Positions 52,927 through 62,875 of a DNA stretch of 64,000 bases are shown here, one piece after another. The position numbers were made by a program, and so were the translations under genes. The notes under the pieces are model-generated. The model saw only the letters and a list, made by a program, of their open reading frames with translations, ran no database searches and was not told where the DNA came from. Numbering within the stretch: position 1 is the stretch's first letter; every line of letters starts with the position of its first letter. The stretch is from assembly GCA_028284945.1 (NCBI GenBank), contig JANQQJ010000009.1, positions 123,336 to 187,335 on the forward strand, in the 5' to 3' direction. Origin of the DNA: Alphaproteobacteria bacterium. Its GTDB lineage: Bacteria > Pseudomonadota > Alphaproteobacteria > SMXS01.

Positions 52927-53592
52927 ATGAAACTTTCCGGCCCTTTGCGCATTATGGCTGCTGCATTTGCCAGTGTTGTCTTCGGCGGCACCGTGCATGC
53001 TGAAACCTATGACTCTCATAGGGACCTTACGGAAGAGTCAGCGTTCTGGCGCTACCTGAACGAAGACGTACAGGTAGAAGTGCGCACCAAGATGGTAATT
53101 GCGGAAGACGCTCTGCGCGGCACGATTTGCGGTGATCGCCATACAACGTTCCCCATTCAGCTGCGGATTCAGGAACCCGTGGTCATGGCCGACGGCGATC
53201 AGCATCCGACAGCAGGGCGCTGGACGGAACGTTTTTTGGTCAACCGCTGTAAAATCAACACAGTTTACAACGCCATCTTCGAAGCATCCGAAGAGGGGGT
53301 AGAGTACAAGCCCGTGGCGCCGGGAACGACTCAGCAGGGGCTTGACCTCGTGCTGGACCTTCGCCCCATCATCAGCCGCAAGGCAGAGATTGAAAACTGT
53401 CCCGAGCGTGTTCTGGTTCAAACGAGGGCGGGACTGCCTTCCGACTACGAGCCTCAGGTCGCTGACGGAACCTATGAAACCTGGACGATATGGGGTTGCG
53501 ACCGACTCAAAGACCTTTTCCTGCTGTTCACCAGAAGGGGTGAAGGCAGCGTATCGGTCACCGTCGAGAACCAGCGCTTCTGGGTCGAATAG
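52927..53592 (+). CDS. Exported protein of unknown function downstream of petC
   Basis: A 221-residue protein with a signal peptide ending VHA near residue 25. Cys residues appear in TICGDRH, VNRCKI, ENCPER and WGCDRL, suggesting two disulfides. The end pattern ETWTIWGCDRLKDLFLLF parallels the protein at 32816. Fifty bases after petC, so possibly cotranscribed. Family unknown to me. Confidence 0.7.
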   Translation: MKLSGPLRIMAAAFASVVFGGTVHAETYDSHRDLTEESAFWRYLNEDVQVEVRTKMVIAEDALRGTICGDRHTTFPIQLRIQEPVVMADGDQHPTAGRWTERFLVNRCKINTVYNAIFEASEEGVEYKPVAPGTTQQGLDLVLDLRPIISRKAEIENCPERVLVQTRAGLPSDYEPQVADGTYETWTIWGCDRLKDLFLLFTRRGEGSVSVTVENQRFWVE

Positions 53593-53603
53593 GGGCCGGA
53601 AAC

Positions 53604-54497
53604 TTGGAAGATGACACGCAGCCAGTCCTTGGGGTTATCGGCGGCAGCGGTCTTTACGAAATTGACGGTTTAGAAGATGCCCGGTGGGTATCTATGTCCT
53701 CGCCTTTTGGGGCGCCGTCGGATGATTTGTTTACCGGGACAATCGACGGGCTCAGGCTGGTCTTTCTGCCACGCCATGGCCGTGGCCATCAGCACTCGCC
53801 AAGTGACATCAATTACCGCGCCAATATAGATTCGCTGAAGCGGGCCGGTGTGACCGACATCATCTCGCTCAGCGCGTGTGGATCCCTACGCGAGGAACTG
53901 CCGCCGGGCAGTTTCGTCCGTGTTTCGCAATTCATCGACAGGACCTTTGCGCGAAAGAAAAGTTTCTTTGGCAGCGGCATGGTCGCGCATGTGTCGATGG
54001 CGGACCCGGTCTGTAACCGCCTCGGCGGACTGATCGCCGATGCTGCGGCCGACGCCTCGATCGCGCTTCATGACGGCGGCACCTATCTGGTGATGGAGGG
54101 GCCGCAATTTTCGTCACTCGCCGAATCAGAGCTCTACCGCAGTTGGGGCTGTGATGTGATCGGCATGACCAATATGCCGGAGGCGAAACTCGCGCGGGAG
54201 GCCGAGATCTGTTACGCGACCGTCGGCATGGTCACGGACTATGACTGCTGGCACCCGGATCATGGCGCCGTTGAGGTCGCCGACATTGTTCGTGTACTCG
54301 GCGAAAATGCTGACCACGCCAGGGCTTTGGTCCGGTCACTCGCCGGGCGTGTGGCTACGTCGTCTCACCCCTGTGAACAAGGGTGTGACACGGCATTGGA
54401 CACGGCGCTGATCACGTCACCTGAGGCACGGGACCCAGAGGTCCTGGCGCGGCTTGATGCCGTGGCCGGCCGGGTGCTTGGAGGGAACCATGGCTGA
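53604..54497 (+). CDS. mtnP: S-methyl-5'-thioadenosine phosphorylase
   Basis: A 297-residue purine phosphorylase of the MTAP type. [31 protein letters not shown] and [19 protein letters not shown] (substrate specificity region) are diagnostic. TTG start at 53604 follows GCCGGAAAC. It cleaves MTA, from polyamine synthesis, to adenine, which the following apt salvages. Overlaps apt by eight bases. Confidence 0.93.
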   Translation: MEDDTQPVLGVIGGSGLYEIDGLEDARWVSMSSPFGAPSDDLFTGTIDGLRLVFLPRHGRGHQHSPSDINYRANIDSLKRAGVTDIISLSACGSLREELPPGSFVRVSQFIDRTFARKKSFFGSGMVAHVSMADPVCNRLGGLIADAAADASIALHDGGTYLVMEGPQFSSLAESELYRSWGCDVIGMTNMPEAKLAREAEICYATVGMVTDYDCWHPDHGAVEVADIVRVLGENADHARALVRSLAGRVATSSHPCEQGCDTALDTALITSPEARDPEVLARLDAVAGRVLGGNHG

Positions 54498-55023
54498 ATG
54501 GATTACGTCACGTATTCGCACCATCCCGGACTATCCAAAGCCCGGGATCATGTTCCGCGATATCACTACCTTGCTGCAGGACCCGATCGGCTTTCGCAAG
54601 GCGGTTGACGAAATGGTCCAGCCTTATGCTGGTCAACGTATCGACAAAGTGGCCGGCATTGAAGCCCGTGGCTTCATCCTGGGCGGTGCCGTGGCGCATC
54701 AGCTTTCCGTCGGGTTCGTGCCGATCCGCAAGAAGGGCAAATTGCCCTGGAAGACGCACGGCCAAGACTATGAGCTTGAGTACGGCTTTGACGAGCTAGA
54801 GGTCCATCAGGATGCGGTTGGCGAAGGTGAAAGTGTTCTAGTTGTCGATGATCTGATCGCCACCGGCGGCACGGCCGAGGCCGCTGTCAGTCTGTTGCAG
54901 CGCATCGGTGCCAAGGTTGTCGGCTGCAGCTTTGTAATCGATCTGCCTGACCTTGGTGGGACCGCGAAGCTCCAGTCCATGGGATGTGCGGTTCAGGCGC
55001 TCTGCGCATTCGAGGGAGAATAA
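54490..55023 (+). CDS. apt: Adenine phosphoribosyltransferase
   Basis: A 177-residue phosphoribosyltransferase. The PRPP motif is [14 protein letters not shown] near 119-132 and the N-terminal [11 protein letters not shown] is Apt-specific. ATG at 54490 overlaps mtnP. Converts adenine to AMP, so the pair forms a methylthioadenosine salvage unit. Confidence 0.95.
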   Translation: MAEWITSRIRTIPDYPKPGIMFRDITTLLQDPIGFRKAVDEMVQPYAGQRIDKVAGIEARGFILGGAVAHQLSVGFVPIRKKGKLPWKTHGQDYELEYGFDELEVHQDAVGEGESVLVVDDLIATGGTAEAAVSLLQRIGAKVVGCSFVIDLPDLGGTAKLQSMGCAVQALCAFEGE

Positions 55024-55171
55024 AGGGGTCAGCAAAAGGCGATCCGGGCATGCCGCTACAGCTATCCTGAGCCCGCTAAGCAAAAGAAGCATTGCTGCCG
55101 GTTAAAAATGACATGCAGGCGGTGAAGGTTTTCGCTAAAAGGGTCAAACGCCAAAACAGGAGGAACCCCAA

Positions 55172-55510
55172 ATGGCCGGAAAATTCGAGATCTTCAAAGA
55201 CAAAAAAGGCGAATTCCGCTTCCGACTGAAAGCCGGAAATGGACAAATCATTCTCGCCAGCGAAGGCTATAAACAAAAAGCCAGTGCGAAGAATGGCATT
55301 GAGTCTGTCAGGAAGAATTCTCAGGACGACAGCAAGTTCGAACGTAAAGAGACCAAGGCGGGGAACTTCCGTTTCAATCTCCTGGCTGGCAACAAGCAGG
55401 TGATCGGCACCAGCGAAAGCTATAAGAGCGCGTCGTCGCGTGACAATGGTGTCGCTTCGGTTGCCAAGAATGCGCCCGACGCACCCGTCGACGATCAGAC
55501 GGTCGCTTAG
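55172..55510 (+). CDS. YegP family protein (two DUF1508 repeats)
   Basis: A 112-residue cytoplasmic protein made of two DUF1508 units, GKFEIFKDKKGEFRFRLKAGNGQ and ETKAGNFRFNLLAGNKQ, each followed by SEGYK or SESYK and a GIxSV stretch. AGGAGG precedes the ATG. Function in the family is not established. Confidence 0.9.
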   Translation: MAGKFEIFKDKKGEFRFRLKAGNGQIILASEGYKQKASAKNGIESVRKNSQDDSKFERKETKAGNFRFNLLAGNKQVIGTSESYKSASSRDNGVASVAKNAPDAPVDDQTVA

Positions 55511-55532
55511 TCCGGCACCGACTCTGTAGCGC

Positions 55533-55940
55533 TCAGATCAGCTTCAGCACGAAGCCGATCAGAGAGCCCAGCATAAATGTATAGATGACCGGCATGCTGA
55601 GATAGAGCGGCAGCCGCCGGCCATCTGCGCTTTTGTAATAGCCCAGGGCATAGAACAGCCGGGCCACGGGCCAGATGATCCCGAGCCCGGCGGCCCAGAT
55701 CGGGCTGACGGCAAAAGCGAATAGCCACATGCCTGGCAGGAACAGCACCAGATGTTCGATGGTATTCTGGTGTGCGCGGACGTGGCGGATGTATTCCTCG
55801 GGTCCGTCATGGCTCGGGGCGGGTACTTTGAACCGCACTCGCGCCATCCCCGATTTGAACAGGGTGAAATAGGTCACCAGTAATGCCAGGCTGCTGACGA
55901 TGCCCACATAAATATAGCCGGTTGCCGGGTTGTCGATCAT
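55533..55940 (-). CDS. MAPEG family membrane protein
   Basis: A 135-residue protein with four membrane helices and the MAPEG-type signature VRAHQNTIEHLVLFLPGMWL. MAPEG proteins are glutathione- or eicosanoid-linked membrane enzymes; bacterial members act as glutathione transferases. ATG 55940 overlaps the dienelactone hydrolase stop by four bases. Confidence 0.85.
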   Translation of the reverse strand: MIDNPATGYIYVGIVSSLALLVTYFTLFKSGMARVRFKVPAPSHDGPEEYIRHVRAHQNTIEHLVLFLPGMWLFAFAVSPIWAAGLGIIWPVARLFYALGYYKSADGRRLPLYLSMPVIYTFMLGSLIGFVLKLI

Positions 55941-56617
55941 GTCGCGGCGCCCCCCATATGCGCTTCGAATAAAGCGAGCGTCCGGGCTTCGGATTTTTCC
56001 ACCGACGCCTCGTCGTGATTGGCAGGCCGGTCTGACCAGAAACCGTGATCGGCCCGGTAGATGTGGACTTTGACGTCCGGGTGCGCCTCGGCGGTGCGCC
56101 GGACGGCATCCAGCGGAATGGTTTTGTCGCGCGACCCGAAGTGCAGCATGGTGGGGCACTTGGGCGTCTCATCCAAATGGTCGGGGATCAACCGGCCATA
56201 GAAGCCGGCGGCACAATCCAGGCCAGTCACCCGCGATGCCGCCATCCAGGTCAGCGACCCGCCATAGCAGAAGCCTGTTATCGCGACCGGTCCTGACTTA
56301 GCCAACCTGTCGACACAGGCCTGAATATCCAGCATCGGGATTTCAACGCCCGATTGCCCGGCGCATTCGACCGCTGCATCGATGTCTTTCTGGTCGTAGC
56401 CGAATGACGCGTCCCGTGCGATCCGGTCGAAAATCGCCGGTGCCAGCGTTTCATAGCCATGCGCGGCGAAGCGGTCGCATAGCTCCTGAATATGGGGTGT
56501 GATGCCAAAGATCTCCTGAATCAGAACGAGGCCACCCTTGCGGTCGCCCTGGGCCGGCGCGCGATAGGCCGCGAAGTCGTGTCCGTCAGACGCCGTCAAG
56601 TTGATGGTCTCTCCCAT
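55937..56617 (-). CDS. Dienelactone hydrolase family protein
   Basis: A 226-residue alpha/beta-hydrolase with a Cys nucleophile in GFCYGG (about 119), Asp in GSRDKTIPLD and His in ADHGFWSD. This matches dienelactone hydrolases. Cotranscribed with the MAPEG gene. Substrate unclear without a chlorocatechol context. Confidence 0.87.
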   Translation of the reverse strand: MGETINLTASDGHDFAAYRAPAQGDRKGGLVLIQEIFGITPHIQELCDRFAAHGYETLAPAIFDRIARDASFGYDQKDIDAAVECAGQSGVEIPMLDIQACVDRLAKSGPVAITGFCYGGSLTWMAASRVTGLDCAAGFYGRLIPDHLDETPKCPTMLHFGSRDKTIPLDAVRRTAEAHPDVKVHIYRADHGFWSDRPANHDEASVEKSEARTLALFEAHMGGAAT

Positions 56618-56649
56618 CGAATTCCCCCCTCTTGAACCGGAATGTGGTG

Positions 56650-57747
56650 CTATGCGTTGAAGCGGAAATGCAGCACGTCGCCATCCTGCACGACGTATTC
56701 CTTGCCCTCAAGTCGCGCCTTGCCGGCGTCGCGGGCGCCGGCTTCTCCTTCAAATGCCAGATAGTCATCATAGGCGATGGTCTCGGCGCGGATGAAGCCG
56801 CGTTCGAAATCCGTATGTATAACGCCTGCCGCCTGCGGTGCCTTGGTGCCGTTGCGGATCGTCCAGGCGCGGGATTCCTTCGGCCCTGCGGTGAAATAGG
56901 TGATCAGCCCTAGCAGCCTGTATCCAGCCCTGATAATGCGTGACAGGCCGGTTTCCTGCAGGCCGATTTCCTCCAGGAAGTCAGTCCGTTCTTCGGCGTC
57001 AAGCTGGGCGATTTCGGCTTCAATGGCCGCGGATATGACGACGCATTCTGCACCTTCCTCGGCGGCTTTTTGCGCCACCTTGGCAGACAAGGTGTTGCCG
57101 TCTGCGGCACTTGCTTCGTCGACATTGCAGACATAGAGCACCGGCTTGCCGGTGATGAGTTGCAGGTTCTTGAAGGCAGACGCATCATCGTCACTAACGT
57201 CGACCTTGCGGGCCGGGATGCCGTTCTGAAGCGCGTCGGCGGCGGCCTCCATGAGCTTAAGGTCGCGTGCGGCGTCCTTGTCGCCGCCACGGACTTTCTT
57301 GGTTGCCGCGGCCATGCGGCGTTCCAGACTTTCCAGATCGGCCAGCATCAATTCCGTATCGATTGTTTCTGCATCGGCCAGCGGATCGACCTTACCGTCC
57401 ACATGGGTGACGTCTGAATCCTCAAAGCACCGCAAAAGATGGATGATCGCATCGACCTCGCGGATATGCGACAGGAACTGGTTGCCAAGGCCTTCGCCCT
57501 TGCTGGCGCCGCGCACCAGCCCGGCAATGTCCACGAAGGTCAATTGCGTCGGGATAATCTGCGCCGACTGGGCAATGGATGCGCACTTGTCCAAGCGGTC
57601 GTCCGGGACGGGTACGACACCGACATTGGGTTCAATGGTACAGAACGGAAAATTCTCGGCTGCCGCGGCGGCGGTTTCCGTTAACGCGTTGAACAGGGTC
57701 GATTTGCCCACATTGGGCAGGCCGACGATACCGCACTTAAAGCCCAT
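56650..57747 (-). CDS. ychF: Redox-regulated ATPase YchF (Obg family)
   Basis: A 365-residue GTPase-fold ATPase. Walker A GLPNVGKST near 8-16, LTFVDIAGLVRGASKGEGLGN, and a C-terminal TGS-like domain ending VVQDGDVLHFRFNA. YchF binds ribosomes. Overlaps pth by 11 bases, a common pair. Confidence 0.94.
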   Translation of the reverse strand: MGFKCGIVGLPNVGKSTLFNALTETAAAAAENFPFCTIEPNVGVVPVPDDRLDKCASIAQSAQIIPTQLTFVDIAGLVRGASKGEGLGNQFLSHIREVDAIIHLLRCFEDSDVTHVDGKVDPLADAETIDTELMLADLESLERRMAAATKKVRGGDKDAARDLKLMEAAADALQNGIPARKVDVSDDDASAFKNLQLITGKPVLYVCNVDEASAADGNTLSAKVAQKAAEEGAECVVISAAIEAEIAQLDAEERTDFLEEIGLQETGLSRIIRAGYRLLGLITYFTAGPKESRAWTIRNGTKAPQAAGVIHTDFERGFIRAETIAYDDYLAFEGEAGARDAGKARLEGKEYVVQDGDVLHFRFNA

Positions 57748-58333
57748 TCTTTTCCTTATCCTTCTTTGGCTGGGTTAGCAGAGCGACCCGACTTTGAAAC
57801 TTTGGCCCTTCACCCGCCACCAATAGAGGGACCGCATCGGCGATGGCCTCCAGCATCGGGTCCAGCCAGACATCGTCCGCTGCCCTGAAATCGGACAGCA
57901 CATGTTTCATCACTTTGGCCTTGTCACCGGGATGGCCTACGCCGATCCGAACCCGGTGAAAGTCAGGCCCGATGTGGCTGGCAATGTCACGAATGCCATT
58001 ATGGCCTGCTGCGCCGCCGCCGGTTTTCAGCTTCATCTTGCCGGGCGCCAGATCGATCTCGTCATAGATGACGATCACCGAAGACGGGTCCATCTTGTAG
58101 AACCGCATCGCTTCGCCGACGGCCTGACCCGAATTGTTCATAAAGGTCTGCGGCTTCATCAGCAGCGTCTTTGAGCCGTTAAGAAAGCCGTCGGCGATCT
58201 CTGCCTGGAACTTGCGCCGCCAGGCACCAAAGCCGTGTTTCCTGGCGATCTCCTCGACCGCCAGGAACCCGACATTATGCCGGTTATCGACATATTGATC
58301 GCCTGGATTGCCCAGGCCGACGAGTAGCAGCAT
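57737..58333 (-). CDS. pth: Peptidyl-tRNA hydrolase
   Basis: A 198-residue enzyme. LVGLGNPGDQYVDNRHNVGF contains the catalytic Asn/His region, with KPQTFMNNSGQAV and GGGAAGHNGIRDI following. It releases peptidyl-tRNA. Between ychF and rplY as in many alphaproteobacteria. Confidence 0.95.
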   Translation of the reverse strand: MLLLVGLGNPGDQYVDNRHNVGFLAVEEIARKHGFGAWRRKFQAEIADGFLNGSKTLLMKPQTFMNNSGQAVGEAMRFYKMDPSSVIVIYDEIDLAPGKMKLKTGGGAAGHNGIRDIASHIGPDFHRVRIGVGHPGDKAKVMKHVLSDFRAADDVWLDPMLEAIADAVPLLVAGEGPKFQSRVALLTQPKKDKEKNGL

Positions 58334-58360
58334 GGGCCTCTCGCAATCGGCAGGGGGCGG

Positions 58361-59029
58361 CTAGTCTTCGCCGCCGTCCTCTTCCTCGGCGCCTTCGGTT
58401 GCCTCGGCCTCCTCGGCACCCTCTTCGCCTTCGACGTCCTCGGCTTCATCCTCGTCCGTACCGCCGGATGGGGCGGCAATGGTGGCGATGGTGAAGTCGC
58501 GGTCGGCGATGGTCGGCGTCACGCCTTCCGGCAGGTCGACATCGCCAATATGGACGCTGTCGCCGATATCCAGTTCGGCAATGTCCAGTACAATCTCTTC
58601 AGGGATCGAATCCGCCGGACACGATAGCTCAACATCATGGCGCACGATGTTCAGAACGCCGCCACGCTTCAGGCCAACGCAGATATCTTCGTTGGCGAAG
58701 TGCACCGGCACGTCGACATCGATCCGCGAGTCGCGCGAAATCCGCAGGAAGTCAATATGGGTGGGAAAATCCTTCACCACATCCACCTGCAGGTCGCGGG
58801 GGATAACCCGCTCCTTTTCGGAACCGATTTCGATGTCAAAAAGGGTACCCATGAAGCGGCCGCGCTGGACCTCCTTCAGGACCTCGTTGAACGCAAGGGT
58901 AATGGGAACCGGAGGTTCACCCGAACCATAGATAACTGCGGGTACTCTTCCGTTGCGCCGTGCTGCCCGGGCGGACCCCTTACCAACCCGTTCACGACGC
59001 TCTGCCGCCAGAATGCCGACGTCTGCCAT
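58361..59029 (-). CDS. rplY: 50S ribosomal protein L25, Ctc type
   Basis: A 222-residue Ctc-type L25. The N-terminal half (ERRERVGKGSARAARRNGRVPAVIYG) binds 5S rRNA; the C-terminal half has an acidic tail of Glu/Asp/Ala repeats. It lies 28 bases upstream of pth. Confidence 0.94.
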   Translation of the reverse strand: MADVGILAAERRERVGKGSARAARRNGRVPAVIYGSGEPPVPITLAFNEVLKEVQRGRFMGTLFDIEIGSEKERVIPRDLQVDVVKDFPTHIDFLRISRDSRIDVDVPVHFANEDICVGLKRGGVLNIVRHDVELSCPADSIPEEIVLDIAELDIGDSVHIGDVDLPEGVTPTIADRDFTIATIAAPSGGTDEDEAEDVEGEEGAEEAEATEGAEEEDGGED

Positions 59030-59148
59030 GATGATCTCCGTCTTTTGACAGTATGTGCGTCCCGCCTCCAGGGGTGCGGGTCCGCTGAACCGCGGGTTTG
59101 TAATCGATGTGTTCTAGAAAGGCAACGCCTGTGGCCAGGCGACTTGAA

Positions 59149-60081
59149 CTAGTCGAACAGGCTGGAAACCGAGGATTCGTCGTTGATCCGTTGCATTGCT
59201 TCGCCGATCAGGGGCGCGATCGGAATAATCCGGATGTTGGGCGCGCCCAGGACCGCCTCAGTGGGCGCAATCGAGTCGGTGATTACCAGCTCTTTCAGCG
59301 CCGAATTGGTCACCCGTTCTACCGCCTTGCCGGACAGGACGCCGTGCGACACATAGGCGGACACGGATGCCGCGCCCTGATCGAGCAGTGCGCCGGCAGC
59401 ATTGCAAAGCGTGCCCGCACTATCGACAATGTCGTCGACCATGATGCAGTCCCGGCCCTTAACATCGCCGATGATATTCATCACCTCCGACACGCCGGCT
59501 TTTTCGCGGCGCTTGTCGACGATGGCCAAGTCTGCGCCAACGCGGCTGGCATATTGCCGTGCCCGCACCACACCGCCGACATCAGGTGAAACGAACATCA
59601 GATTGGATGTATCCAGATTGTCTGCGATGTCGCGTGACAGAACCGGTTCGGCAAACAGATTGTCTGTCGGGATGTCGAAAAACCCCTGAATCTGCCCGGC
59701 ATGCAGGTCCATGGTCAGGACACGGTCCGCCCCGGCCACCGTGATCAGATTAGCAACCAGCTTGGCTGAAATCGGGGTGCGCGGCCCCGGTTTGCGGTCT
59801 TGCCGCGCATATCCGAAATAGGGAACCACCGCTGTGATCCGCTTTGCCGATGCCCGGTTCAAGGCATCGATGCAGACCAGAAGTTCCATCAGATTGTCAT
59901 TGGCCGGGAATGATGTGCTTTGGACCACAAAGACGTCCTGCCCGCGAACATTTTCGTGGATTTCGACCCAGACTTCTTCGTCTGCGAATCGCTTGATGCT
60001 GGCGTTGGTCAGCGGGAGATTCAGGTAGTCGGCGATCGCGTTCGACAACACCGGGTTACTGTTGCCGCCGAGGATTTTCAT
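59149..60081 (-). CDS. prs: Ribose-phosphate pyrophosphokinase
   Basis: A 310-residue PRPP synthetase. Motifs include [33 protein letters not shown] and [13 protein letters not shown] (PRPP loop). It supplies PRPP for nucleotides, His and NAD, including Apt and HisI here. Spaced 119 bases from rplY. Confidence 0.95.
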   Translation of the reverse strand: MKILGGNSNPVLSNAIADYLNLPLTNASIKRFADEEVWVEIHENVRGQDVFVVQSTSFPANDNLMELLVCIDALNRASAKRITAVVPYFGYARQDRKPGPRTPISAKLVANLITVAGADRVLTMDLHAGQIQGFFDIPTDNLFAEPVLSRDIADNLDTSNLMFVSPDVGGVVRARQYASRVGADLAIVDKRREKAGVSEVMNIIGDVKGRDCIMVDDIVDSAGTLCNAAGALLDQGAASVSAYVSHGVLSGKAVERVTNSALKELVITDSIAPTEAVLGAPNIRIIPIAPLIGEAMQRINDESSVSSLFD

Positions 60082-60139
60082 GGGGCCTCCCTTGACCTTG
60101 GCGCCGACTCAATCATCGGCTGCTCTTTTCGATTCACTA

Positions 60140-60916
60140 TCAGGCCGGTTCGGGACCGACAAGCGCTATTGCGGACAATTGCCGGCCATAGTCCGGTTCT
60201 TTCTGATGCACCGACCGCCTGTAAGAGAAAAAGAAGTCCGGCTCGGCATAGGTGTCGCGGACGATCCGCTCAATCGACCCGACGCCCGATGCTGTCAGCT
60301 GGTGCTCGACAAAGCCGGGCAGGTCGAACTGAAAATGCCCGGTGCGGTCGCCTGATACGAAAAAGCGCTCGTATTCATCATTCATCGCCATGAACCGAGT
60401 GTGGAATTCGGGTCCCACTTCATAAGACGCCTGCATAATTGAAGGACCGATCGCCGCGCGAATCGCTTGCGGGTTTGAACCCAGACGGCTCATCGCTTCA
60501 ACGGTCGCCTTGATGACACCGTTAAGCGCGCCCTGCCAACCGGCGTGGGCCGCTGCCACCACCCGCGCGATCGGATCTGAAAACAGGATCGGGGCGCAAT
60601 CGGCGGTCAGGATGCCCAGCGCTAGGCCAGTGGCATTGGTGACCATGGCATCGGCCCGGGGGCGGTTCTCGTCCCGCCAGGGTTTGGTCACAAAGATCGC
60701 TTCCCGGCCATGCACTTGATAAAGCGTGCAGAGCTGCGCTTCTGGAATGCCCAGCAGCTCCGTCGTCAGCCGGCGGTTCTCGATGACATTACTAGGATCA
60801 TCATCTGACCCCTGGCCGCAATTGAGGGAGGCATAGATCCCTGTCGAGACGCCGCCCCGGCGCGTAAAGAACGAGTGCTCCACTGGCCCGACCGACAGGT
60901 TCTCCGCGCGGATCAT
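60140..60916 (-). CDS. pgeF: Polyphenol oxidase/laccase-domain protein, peptidoglycan editing factor
   Basis: A 258-residue PgeF (YfiH/DUF152). NRPRADAMVTN, LTADCAPILF, AHAGWQGAL and the zinc-type Cys/His in CAP and VVAAAHAGW are conserved. Overlaps midA by ATGA, as in many alphaproteobacteria, which suggests a cell-envelope operon with lgt. Confidence 0.93.
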   Translation of the reverse strand: MIRAENLSVGPVEHSFFTRRGGVSTGIYASLNCGQGSDDDPSNVIENRRLTTELLGIPEAQLCTLYQVHGREAIFVTKPWRDENRPRADAMVTNATGLALGILTADCAPILFSDPIARVVAAAHAGWQGALNGVIKATVEAMSRLGSNPQAIRAAIGPSIMQASYEVGPEFHTRFMAMNDEYERFFVSGDRTGHFQFDLPGFVEHQLTASGVGSIERIVRDTYAEPDFFFSYRRSVHQKEPDYGRQLSAIALVGPEPA

Positions 60917-61986
60917 GGCGCGAAACCTGCCAGGGCGGTGAGCGTTGGATCGGCAATGGCGAGCGCTTTGAACAAGGTACCCATCTGGTCTGGTGCGGTC
61001 AGCCGGTGCGCTGCCAGATCAACCTCGCGCCGTTGCCCGGGTGTCGCGCCTTGCTTCAGCACCGCGGCGCGTTGGGCCAACCCCAATTGATTGAGAAAGT
61101 GGTTTTGGGTGACCGGTCCCAGCACGGTGGCCCCTTTCGCGCGGGCCGCTGTCCCCAGCGCTTCGAAATCGACATGGGCGGTCAGGTCGGCACGGCCCGG
61201 GTCGGCAAAGGGATCGGTGTAGTCATGCCGTTGAACTGCCTGCAGGCTGTTGCCCACCGCGCTGTTTTCCGGGCCGTAGTCGATGATCAGCGCCGCACCC
61301 CGCTGCGATGTGAGGCGCGCTGCGATTTGTTCGGCGAGCGCTATGCCCGCTGCCGGAATCTCGTACAAGGCGCCCTCGGGGGTCTCGTGGTCTGCATAGG
61401 CGGGTTCGTCTGCCAAAGCGCCGAGTGTCGGCACAAGGTTGTTGTTTGCGTCTGCATCCACAACGATCGTGAACCAGCCGTCTCGCGTCTTGATGCGCTG
61501 GTGGATCGGCAAAGCATCGAAGAACTCATTGGCGATCAGGATCATCGGGCCCGCAGGCACGTCGTCCAGCGATGCACACCAGGTGGCATCAAGGCGGGTT
61601 GCCTGCTCGGCTTTCAGGCCGGGGCTTGCTTCAACCAGGTGAAGGTTAATCGGCATGTCAGACGCCGCTTCTATGGCGCGCTGCGCATCTGCCATCAATG
61701 TGCCGCGTCCCGGCCCGAGTTCAACCAGGACGGTGTCTTGGGGTTGCCGCATCTGCATCCAGGTATCGACGATCCAGAGCCCGATCAGTTCACCGAACAT
61801 CTGGCTGATCTCCGGGGCCGTTGTGAAGTCCCCCTCTGCACCCAGCGCGGGCGATGCCATGTAGTAGCCGTGCTCGGGGTCGGTCAGCGCGATCCGCATA
61901 TAGTCCGCCAGGTCGATGGGGCCCCTATCGCGGATCATGGCGACCATCTTTTCTTTAAGCGGGTTTGAAGGTTTGTCGTCGTGCAT
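60913..61986 (-). CDS. MidA/NDUFAF7-family SAM methyltransferase
   Basis: A 357-residue class I methyltransferase of the MidA family. The motif GDFTTAPEISQMFGELIG and VELGPGRGTLM are characteristic; NDUFAF7 methylates an arginine of complex I. ATG 61986 overlaps lgt by 32 bases. Confidence 0.9.
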   Translation of the reverse strand: MHDDKPSNPLKEKMVAMIRDRGPIDLADYMRIALTDPEHGYYMASPALGAEGDFTTAPEISQMFGELIGLWIVDTWMQMRQPQDTVLVELGPGRGTLMADAQRAIEAASDMPINLHLVEASPGLKAEQATRLDATWCASLDDVPAGPMILIANEFFDALPIHQRIKTRDGWFTIVVDADANNNLVPTLGALADEPAYADHETPEGALYEIPAAGIALAEQIAARLTSQRGAALIIDYGPENSAVGNSLQAVQRHDYTDPFADPGRADLTAHVDFEALGTAARAKGATVLGPVTQNHFLNQLGLAQRAAVLKQGATPGQRREVDLAAHRLTAPDQMGTLFKALAIADPTLTALAGFAP

Positions 61987-62776
61987 TCCAGATCAGCCAG
62001 ACCCCGAACAGGACCATCGGGATAGAAAGCAACTGGCCCATGCTTGCGCCGAACCACAGGAAGCCCAGATAGTCGTCCGGTTCGCGGAAGAACTCAACAA
62101 CTGTGCGGGCGGTGCCATAGCCAATCCAAAAACAACCGCATAGGGCGCCGGGTTTGAACCGCATCTGGGTCAATCGGAACAGAAGCGCCAGGACGATGAA
62201 CAGGATCAGGCCTTCCAGCGCGGCCTCGTAAAGCTGGCTGGGATGCCGCGGTACCGGGCCGCCACCCGGAAAGATCATGCCCCAGCTGCCGTCCGTCTCA
62301 CGGCCGTAAAGCTCGCCATTGATGAAGTTGGCAATGCGGCCCAGCATCAGGCCGATGGGTACGGCACAGCCAACCAGATCGCCGATGGAATACATCGATA
62401 GCCCACGCTTCAGCGCGAACAGAATGATGACAAGGGTGACGCCTAAAAGGCCGCCATGGAATGACATGCCGCCTTCCCAGACGGCGAAGATTGCCAGCGG
62501 GTCGTCGATATAGTCGCCCGGCTTGTAAAACAGCACGTAGCCGAGCCGCCCGCCCAGAATAACCCCCAGCATGGACCAGAACGCGAGATCTTCGGCATTT
62601 TGCTTCGTCATCGGCGGACCATCCGGCCACCATTTGTCGCGAAGCAACCGCAGCAGATACCACCAACCCAGCAGCAATCCGCCAATATAGGCCAGAGCGT
62701 ACCAGCGGATTTGAAAGAATCCGAGGTCCAGCGCGACGGAATTGAAATTGGGGAAGGGAATTGGCTCGGTCAGCAT
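61955..62776 (-). CDS. lgt: Prolipoprotein diacylglyceryl transferase
   Basis: A 273-residue inner-membrane enzyme. GRIANFINGELYGR is the Lgt signature, with FHGGLLG and RHPSQLYEA; seven hydrophobic segments. I chose ATG 62776 and not 62842. It transfers diacylglycerol to lipobox Cys residues. Confidence 0.94.
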   Translation of the reverse strand: MLTEPIPFPNFNSVALDLGFFQIRWYALAYIGGLLLGWWYLLRLLRDKWWPDGPPMTKQNAEDLAFWSMLGVILGGRLGYVLFYKPGDYIDDPLAIFAVWEGGMSFHGGLLGVTLVIILFALKRGLSMYSIGDLVGCAVPIGLMLGRIANFINGELYGRETDGSWGMIFPGGGPVPRHPSQLYEAALEGLILFIVLALLFRLTQMRFKPGALCGCFWIGYGTARTVVEFFREPDDYLGFLWFGASMGQLLSIPMVLFGVWLIWNARRQTFKPA

Positions 62777-62875
62777 GGCTCCTAAAGACCCTGCAAGGCC
62801 CACGCTGTCAAGCGCCTTGGAAAACGCCCCGCTGACGGCCATATTGTACAGGCAACAGGGTCAGGAGAAATTGCC

